Source: Falsochrobactrum tianjinense
GTDB taxonomy: Bacteria > Pseudomonadota > Alphaproteobacteria > Rhizobiales > Rhizobiaceae
Assembly: GCF_019100495.1 (NCBI RefSeq)
Contig: NZ_JAHRVA010000001.1
Span: 998,597-1,062,596, forward strand
DNA length: 64,000 nucleotides
Reading direction: 5' to 3'
Shown here in pieces: positions 59,346-64,000 of the stretch. Position 1 is the stretch's first letter. Every line of letters begins with the position of its first letter. The notes below the pieces were generated by a model that was given only the letters and a program-made list of their open reading frames with translations, was not told the origin of the DNA and did not search any database. Both the position numbers and the translations under genes were made by a program.

Positions 59346-60359
59346 ATGACTGAAATAAAAGATGAAAAACACAATTATCCAGACCACAGGTTCTCGGTGG
59401 CGCCGATGATGGACTGGTCAGACCGCCATTGCCGCTATCTTCACAGGCTGTTTTCGAAGCGCGCGCTGCTCTATACGGAGATGGTCGTTGCCGATGCCGC
59501 CATCCATGGTCCGCGTGAGCGGCTGCTGGGTTTCGGTGCGACCGAGCATCCTGTCGCCTTGCAGCTTGGCGGTTCGGATCCTGCCAAGCTGCGGGAAGCT
59601 GCTCGCATTGGTGCGGATTTCGGTTACGATGAAATCAATCTCAATGTCGGCTGCCCCTCCGACCGTGTGCAATCGGGTACATTCGGCGCGTGCCTTATGC
59701 AGACGCCCGATATCGTCGCCCGTTGCGTGGAGGCGATGAAAGAAGTTGTATCCGTGCCTGTCACGGTCAAATGCCGGATTGGCGTTGATGATCAGGACCC
59801 GGAAACCGCGCTCGATGCGGTCGCCGATCGGGTTCTTGAAGCGGGTGCCGATGCGTTGTGGGTGCATGCCCGAAAAGCTTGGCTGAAAGGGCTCTCGCCA
59901 AAAGAAAACCGCGATATTCCGCCTCTCGATTATGAGCGCGTCTATCGTCTCAAAACGCGTCTGGGCGAGGTCTTCGTCGGTATCAATGGCGGTATTGCCA
60001 ACCTGGATGAATCGAGCGCGCATCTTACCCATATCGATGGCGTCATGCTCGGCCGCGCCGCCTATCATAATCCGGCTTTGCTTGTCGAGGTCGATCACCT
60101 CATCTATGACGAGCAATACAAGTCGGTCGATATGACTGAGATTATCGAAGCCATGTGTGATTATACCGACCGGCATATTGCTGCCGGTGGCAGGCTTTCG
60201 CATGTCAGCCGCCATATGGTCGGGCTGTTTACAGGCCAGCCGGGCGCAAGGCGCTGGCGACAGATATTGTCCACAGACGCCACAAGACCCGGCGCAACCA
60301 GCGATGTGCTGCGTCAAGCTTATTCATCCGTGACGGAAGCTTGCAACGAAGCGGCTTAG
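59346..60359 (+). CDS. dusA: tRNA-dihydrouridine(20/20a) synthase
   Basis: 337 aa flavoenzyme that reduces U20/U20a of tRNA. FSVAPMMDWSDRHCRYLHR (about 16-34) is the FMN-binding start, and the catalytic cysteine lies in NVGCPSDRVQSGTFGACLM (about 98-116), a DusA-type form. The start follows TTGTTTAA and is not well marked by a Shine-Dalgarno; codons near 59385 are alternatives but would remove part of the N-terminus. Overlaps the convergent protease gene by 4 nt. Confidence 0.94.
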   Translation: MTEIKDEKHNYPDHRFSVAPMMDWSDRHCRYLHRLFSKRALLYTEMVVADAAIHGPRERLLGFGATEHPVALQLGGSDPAKLREAARIGADFGYDEINLNVGCPSDRVQSGTFGACLMQTPDIVARCVEAMKEVVSVPVTVKCRIGVDDQDPETALDAVADRVLEAGADALWVHARKAWLKGLSPKENRDIPPLDYERVYRLKTRLGEVFVGINGGIANLDESSAHLTHIDGVMLGRAAYHNPALLVEVDHLIYDEQYKSVDMTEIIEAMCDYTDRHIAAGGRLSHVSRHMVGLFTGQPGARRWRQILSTDATRPGATSDVLRQAYSSVTEACNEAA

Positions 60360-61060
60360 TCCACCATGATGAGCTGATCACCGCGGACGCTGAAACCGCC
60401 CAATGTTTGCAGAAAATTCATGCCGAGCAGGCTGCCGGTCATCAAACCTTCTTTCGTCACCATGGCGCGCACATTATTGCGCTCGATATCACCGATTTTC
60501 AGCGACGATATCTGAATACTGGCGGCGGTCGCCCTGCCATTCGCGGTCATGATCGGCACGGAATAGGCAAGTGAGGCGGTATCGATCCCGGCGCGTTGCG
60601 CATCCTCTTGCGAAAGCACCACCGAAGATGCTCCCGTATCGATGAGAAAATGTACGCGCGCGCTATTAACGCGCCCGCTCACTTCAAAATGTCCATTGGC
60701 TGATTTGGCCAGCGTAACAGTGAGGGAGCCATCCACGGCGCGATCGGAAATGGGACTGCCAGGAACAAGGCCGGCAGTGATACGGCTGCCCACATCCTGA
60801 AGCTCGTAGCGATACTGATAGGCGGCGACGAGGCCCAGTATGATGACGGCCCAGACCGCCATGTTGCGGGCGAAATCGCTCAGTTTTATGCCGGAGCCGA
60901 GCAAACCTGCCGCCAGCACAACGCCCCATATTCCAAGATATGCGGCCTGGCCGAAAGCATCATTGGCAAGGCCCAGGGTGGTGCCGCCATCATGATTGCT
61001 CATCAGCAGTAAGGCAACGATTGCAATTGCAGCAATCACAATCCAGAAAAAACGCCCCAT
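60356..61060 (-). CDS. Retropepsin-like aspartic protease, TIGR02281 family
   Basis: 234 aa. An N-terminal helix (about 3-20), a second and third hydrophobic segment (to about 85) place the protease domain in the periplasm. That domain (about 115-234) has the single-copy retropepsin active site VHFLIDTGASSVVLS and the flap-like SLAYSVPIMTANGRA, so a dimer is needed. Alphaproteobacterial members are membrane-bound; substrates are unknown. ATG overlaps the DUF1289 stop (TAATG), implying co-translation. Confidence 0.88.
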   Translation of the reverse strand: MGRFFWIVIAAIAIVALLLMSNHDGGTTLGLANDAFGQAAYLGIWGVVLAAGLLGSGIKLSDFARNMAVWAVIILGLVAAYQYRYELQDVGSRITAGLVPGSPISDRAVDGSLTVTLAKSANGHFEVSGRVNSARVHFLIDTGASSVVLSQEDAQRAGIDTASLAYSVPIMTANGRATAASIQISSLKIGDIERNNVRAMVTKEGLMTGSLLGMNFLQTLGGFSVRGDQLIMVD

Positions 61061-61251
61061 TAGCCTTCTTTCTTTTCCATTCGTTCATGCCGGGTTGGCA
61101 ATAAAGCAAGTATAGCTTGCCGTTCTTGATTACCCATGCTTGTCCACCGCGCTATCTCATTCAATGTGCGCGCACAACCCAGACAAAAGCCAGTCCGACT
61201 GTCCATGGCGCATACCAATATGCAAGGCGATTCGATGGCTGTTATATTCAT
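61060..61251 (-). CDS. DUF1289 family small cysteine protein
   Basis: 63 aa. [29 protein letters not shown] has four cysteines arranged as in other DUF1289 proteins, probably a metal or iron-sulfur site. The family is widespread in proteobacteria with no proven role. It forms a tight two-gene unit with the downstream protease. Confidence 0.88.
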   Translation of the reverse strand: MNITAIESPCILVCAMDSRTGFCLGCARTLNEIARWTSMGNQERQAILALLPTRHERMEKKEG

Positions 61252-61269
61252 GAGAGCAATGTGGTTACG

Positions 61270-62052
61270 TCACAACGCCGTGACAAGCCCGAGCAGGATT
61301 GCAAGCACACCAAGCTGCTGGGCCGCGCCGAGGGTGTCACCCGTTTGGCCTCCGATCCTGGCCATGCATAGTTTTGCAAAACCATAGAGCAGGACGGTTG
61401 TAAAGATCAGTGCCGCGAGCAGGGCTGTAAATCCGCCCGCCGGAACGATTGCGATGGCAAGAATACCAAGCCCGATCCCCAGCGCGCAGACAAGCGTTTC
61501 CCATTTGGGCGACCCCAGATTGTCGGCAAGTCCGCCGGGACGTGCCGAGGGCAGGCCGTGCCAGAGCGCGAGCATTGCGGCGCGGCTTGCTGCTTCGGCT
61601 CCAGTTAGGGCCAATATGGCATAGCCCGTGCCTGCGCGTTGCATGATCGCCGCCAGCAGCGTTGCTTTCAGGCCGGTTGCAATAATCAGCGTAAGGGCCG
61701 CAAATGTGCCAATGCGCGAATCCTTCATGATTTCGAGACGCCGTTCGGGTGTGGCAGCGCCAAAAAAACCATCGGCAGTATCGCCAAGGCCATCCTCATG
61801 CAATGCGCCGGTCATCGCGATCAATGTGCCCACGGTCATGAAGCTGCATGCGAGAGCGGGAAGACGCAGATAATCGGCGAGCAGAAGGACGATGCCTGCT
61901 AGCAGGCCGAGAACGGCCCCCGCCAAAGGAAAGGCGCGTATACTTGTCTTGAGCGAATCGCCTGCACCGTCGAGCCAGTCACGCGGAAGCGGTAAGCGGC
62001 TTAAAAAGCCCAGAGACTGGATCGTGTCCCTTATGATGCTGGAAGGTTGCAT
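61270..62052 (-). CDS. cobS: Adenosylcobinamide-GDP ribazoletransferase
   Basis: 260 aa polytopic membrane enzyme, the last assembly step of cobalamin (joins alpha-ribazole to the activated corrinoid; called CobV in the aerobic nomenclature). [18 protein letters not shown] (about 85-102) is the metal-binding aspartate motif. ATG 62052 has GCGGAG seven nt upstream; an in-frame ATG at 62076 precedes it. Divergent from cobT, with a 137-bp gap and no B12 riboswitch that I recognise. Confidence 0.94.
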   Translation of the reverse strand: MQPSSIIRDTIQSLGFLSRLPLPRDWLDGAGDSLKTSIRAFPLAGAVLGLLAGIVLLLADYLRLPALACSFMTVGTLIAMTGALHEDGLGDTADGFFGAATPERRLEIMKDSRIGTFAALTLIIATGLKATLLAAIMQRAGTGYAILALTGAEAASRAAMLALWHGLPSARPGGLADNLGSPKWETLVCALGIGLGILAIAIVPAGGFTALLAALIFTTVLLYGFAKLCMARIGGQTGDTLGAAQQLGVLAILLGLVTAL

Positions 62053-62189
62053 CTGTTTGCTCCGCTTTATTAACATTCTTTGCCGACGGAATGGCCTGGC
62101 GCAAAGAGGTGATTTGAAAATTTGTTCAAGTGCTTATAGGACGAGCGCAACAGTTTTGTACCCTTCCTTGATTGATTGGACCAGATGAT

Positions 62190-63212
62190 ATGAGCGCCAG
62201 TGGCCTTCCCTTTGACGATTTCCGTGAACTTATTCGCAATCTTCCCGGCCCCGATCTCGGTGCGCAAGCGGTGGTTCTGGCGCGGGAAGCGACTTTGACC
62301 AAGCCTGCCGGTTCGCTCGGACAGCTGGAGGAGATCGTCGTCTGGCTGGCTGGTTGGACCGGAAAGCCGGTGCCGCATGTCAATCGTCCACTGGTTGCTG
62401 TCTTTGCAGGCAATCACGGTGTGACCGTAAAAAATATCACGCCGTTTCCTTCAAGCGTGACCGCTCAGATGGTTGAAAATTTCGCCGCTGGTGGCGCTGC
62501 CATCAATCAGATCTGTATTGCGCACGATCTTGGGCTGAAAGTTTTCGATCTGGCGCTGGAGCACCCTACCGCTGACATTACCGAGGAAGCAGCCATGGAT
62601 GAGCGCACCTGCGCCGCAACCATGGCGTTCGGCATGGAGGGCATAGCCGGCGGCACCGATCTTCTGTGCATCGGTGAAATGGGAATAGGTAATACGACAA
62701 TTGCAGCGGCGATTGCGCTGGCGCTTTTCGGAGGTACGGCTGAGGACTGGGTGGGACCGGGTACCGGCTCGACCGGAGAGTTGTTGCAGCGCAAGATTAT
62801 TGCCGTTCGCGATGCGGTCGCACTACATCAGGCCCATCTGAAAGACCCGCTGGAAGTTCTGCGCCGTCTTGGCGGCAGGGAGATTGCAGCCATGACCGGG
62901 GCGATTCTCGCCGCTCGCATGGAAAAAATACCGGTCATCGTTGACGGTTTCGTCGCAAGTTCTGCGGCGGCCATTCTTTATGCAGCCAATCCCGCAGCGC
63001 TCGACCATTGCCTTTTCGGCCATGTCTCCGGCGAGCCGGGCCATCGTCTTCTGTTGGAAAAGCTCGGTAAGAAGCCGCTTCTCGATCTTGGTATGCGGCT
63101 GGGTGAAGGCACCGGGGCAGCTCTGGCTGCCGGTATCGTCAAGGCCGCGGCTCTTTGCCATAGCGGCATGGCGACCTTCGAGCAGGTAGGCATCACCACC
63201 GCCGCGAAATAA
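62190..63212 (+). CDS. cobT: Nicotinate-nucleotide--dimethylbenzimidazole phosphoribosyltransferase
   Basis: 340 aa enzyme that makes alpha-ribazole phosphate for the lower ligand of B12. TKPAGSLGQLEEI near residue 38, GNHGVTVKNITPFPSSVT, GEMGIGNTTIAAA and the catalytic-glutamate region LGEGTGAALA (near 315) are all present. ATG 62190 (MSASGLPFDDF) matches the family; TTG 62172 is in frame but less likely. A terminator follows. Confidence 0.95.
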   Translation: MSASGLPFDDFRELIRNLPGPDLGAQAVVLAREATLTKPAGSLGQLEEIVVWLAGWTGKPVPHVNRPLVAVFAGNHGVTVKNITPFPSSVTAQMVENFAAGGAAINQICIAHDLGLKVFDLALEHPTADITEEAAMDERTCAATMAFGMEGIAGGTDLLCIGEMGIGNTTIAAAIALALFGGTAEDWVGPGTGSTGELLQRKIIAVRDAVALHQAHLKDPLEVLRRLGGREIAAMTGAILAARMEKIPVIVDGFVASSAAAILYAANPAALDHCLFGHVSGEPGHRLLLEKLGKKPLLDLGMRLGEGTGAALAAGIVKAAALCHSGMATFEQVGITTAAK

Positions 63213-63221
63213 GAAAACAGC

Positions 63222-63250
63222 AAAGCCCGGAATTCGCTCTGGGCTTTTAA
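63222..63250. terminator. Terminator between convergent cobT and lrp-type genes
   Basis: AAAGCCC (63222-63228) pairs with GGGCTTT (63241-63247), extended by GA/TC pairs, then TTTTAATTT on the plus strand. Confidence 0.75.
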
Positions 63251-63251
63251 T

Positions 63252-63731
63252 TTAGTTGTTTTCCTTATCTAGCACCATGTAGTCGAGCGGCAATTCGGTC
63301 GTATACTTGATCTGCTCCATAGCGAAGGAAGAGGACACGTCGCGGATTTCGATCTTGCTTATCAGGCGCTTGTAAAAAGCGTCATAGGCGGCGATATCCG
63401 GCACAGCAACACGCAGAAGATAATCGACGTCGCCGCTCATGCGGTAGAATTCGATTACTTCCGGAAATTCCTGAACGACTTCGGAAAAGCGCTTGAGCCA
63501 TTCATTGCTGTGCGAACTGGTGCGCACCGACACAAAGACGGTGACGCGCGTATTGACACGTACGGGATCAAGAATGGCGACGCGGCGCTTGATGACGCCA
63601 TCTTCTTCCAGTTTCTGAATACGACGCCAGCAGGGTGTCGTGGAAAGTCCGACCTTCTTGGCGACGTCAGCCACCGCCAATGTTGCATCTTCCTGCAATA
63701 AACGCAGTATTTTCCTGTCGAGTCTGTCCAT
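63252..63731 (-). CDS. Lrp/AsnC family transcriptional regulator
   Basis: 159 aa. The N-terminal winged helix (LDRKILRLLQEDATLAVADVAKKVGLSTTPCWRRIQKLE, residues about 4-42) binds DNA and the C-terminal RAM domain (from about 70, VFVSVRTSSHSNEW and MSGDVDYLLRVAV) binds an amino acid and builds octamers. The effector is unknown. ATG 63731 lies upstream of a 127-bp gap to the next gene, which may contain its operator. Confidence 0.93.
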   Translation of the reverse strand: MDRLDRKILRLLQEDATLAVADVAKKVGLSTTPCWRRIQKLEEDGVIKRRVAILDPVRVNTRVTVFVSVRTSSHSNEWLKRFSEVVQEFPEVIEFYRMSGDVDYLLRVAVPDIAAYDAFYKRLISKIEIRDVSSSFAMEQIKYTTELPLDYMVLDKENN

Positions 63732-63858
63732 CGATATCGTTCCCAGTTTTAGAAATCATTTCCGCAGAGAGCGGTCGTATTGAAACATCATACCTTATGA
63801 ATTGCATTCGCGCGAATTTACAGGGAAATTATTCTATTGAGAATAACAGCTCTGAAAA

Positions 63859-64000
63859 TTATTTTCCGTTATCGATCAACTGGCGGACTTTTTGTCGGAG
63901 AATGGGAACAAGCTTTGCGTCGAACCAGGGATTCCGCTTCAGCCAGCCGCTATTGCGCCAAGAAGGATGGGGCAGGGGAAGCACGATCCGTCCGGCTTCA
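63859..64000 (-). CDS. Uracil-DNA glycosylase family protein, C-terminal end only
   Basis: The last 47 codons of a minus-strand gene whose start lies beyond the window. VLPLPHPSWRNSGWLKRNPW and the following helix VPILRQKVRQLID resemble the HPS-type C-terminus of the uracil-DNA glycosylase superfamily (a group of alphaproteobacterial UdgX/SMUG-like proteins). The histidine-proline-serine motif is the one that contacts DNA. Only this piece is visible, so the exact subfamily cannot be set. Confidence 0.65.
   Translation of the reverse strand, partial: EAGRIVLPLPHPSWRNSGWLKRNPWFDAKLVPILRQKVRQLIDNGK

Noticed and set aside
62053-62189. Possible B12 riboswitch in the cobS/cobT divergent gap
   Set aside because: The gap is only 137 bp and contains no recognisable B12-box; a cobalamin riboswitch would be longer.

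Overview
The window reads as a chromosomal segment of an alphaproteobacterium of the order Rhizobiales, most likely the Brucella/Ochrobactrum group. Supporting signs are a complete 14-gene nuo operon with a long NuoE, the AcpXL/LpxXL cluster for very-long-chain lipid A fatty acids, small PurL with separate PurS and PurQ, the DUF1476/zeta ATPase inhibitor, GAAC-N7-GAAC type SOS boxes and Bru-RS-like intergenic repeats. Species assignment is inference from remembered protein sequences. Most of the window is dense housekeeping DNA.

Layout. 1-1.7 kb: the 3' part of metY and a GFA-family gene. 1.8-4.5 kb: tRNA-Val (minus) and tRNA-Asp (plus), then a 2.1-kb decayed island. The island runs from tRNA-Asp to a degenerate copy of the tRNA-Asp 3' half and holds a wrecked autotransporter gene. 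5.2-20.4 kb: nuoA-N in canonical order, followed by birA, RNase J, methylmalonyl-CoA epimerase and DUF1467. 23.7-24.5 kb: an intergenic zone with a repeat and a probable 52-aa minus-strand gene that has its own terminator. 24.5-31.8 kb: proS, lolC/E, lolD, a 28-residue single-pass membrane protein behind two SOS boxes, and dnaE.

31.9-38.4 kb: small secreted or hypothetical proteins, an extensin-family protein, rpsD, ttcA, an inositol-phosphatase-family gene, a Bcr/CflA exporter, and the minus-strand pair bolA and grxD. 38.6-43.9 kb: purL, a lipoprotein, a GST, purQ, purS and purC on the minus strand. 44.2-49.2 kb: the F1-ATPase zeta inhibitor, an HpcH/HpaI aldolase, an RBBP9-type hydrolase, a two-domain VOC protein, purB and rpe. 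49.3-54.2 kb: acpXL, fabF2, fabF1, adh and lpxXL, with no fabZ in the cluster and with one ketosynthase that looks like a chain-length-factor partner. 54.5-64 kb: galM, kdgK, DUF1045, phnM, a HAD phosphatase, dusA, a retropepsin-like protease, DUF1289, cobS, cobT, an Lrp regulator and the C-terminal end of a uracil-DNA-glycosylase-family gene.

How the genes work together: nuo supplies complex I and the zeta protein restrains F1-ATPase; purL/S/Q/C/B cover five polypeptides of IMP and AMP synthesis; the acpXL cluster makes and transfers the 28-carbon acyl chain of lipid A; the lol genes move lipoproteins outward. The least described signals are the SOS-box small membrane protein, the two other hidden small genes, the tRNA-flanked island remnant and the KS-alpha/KS-beta-like pair.
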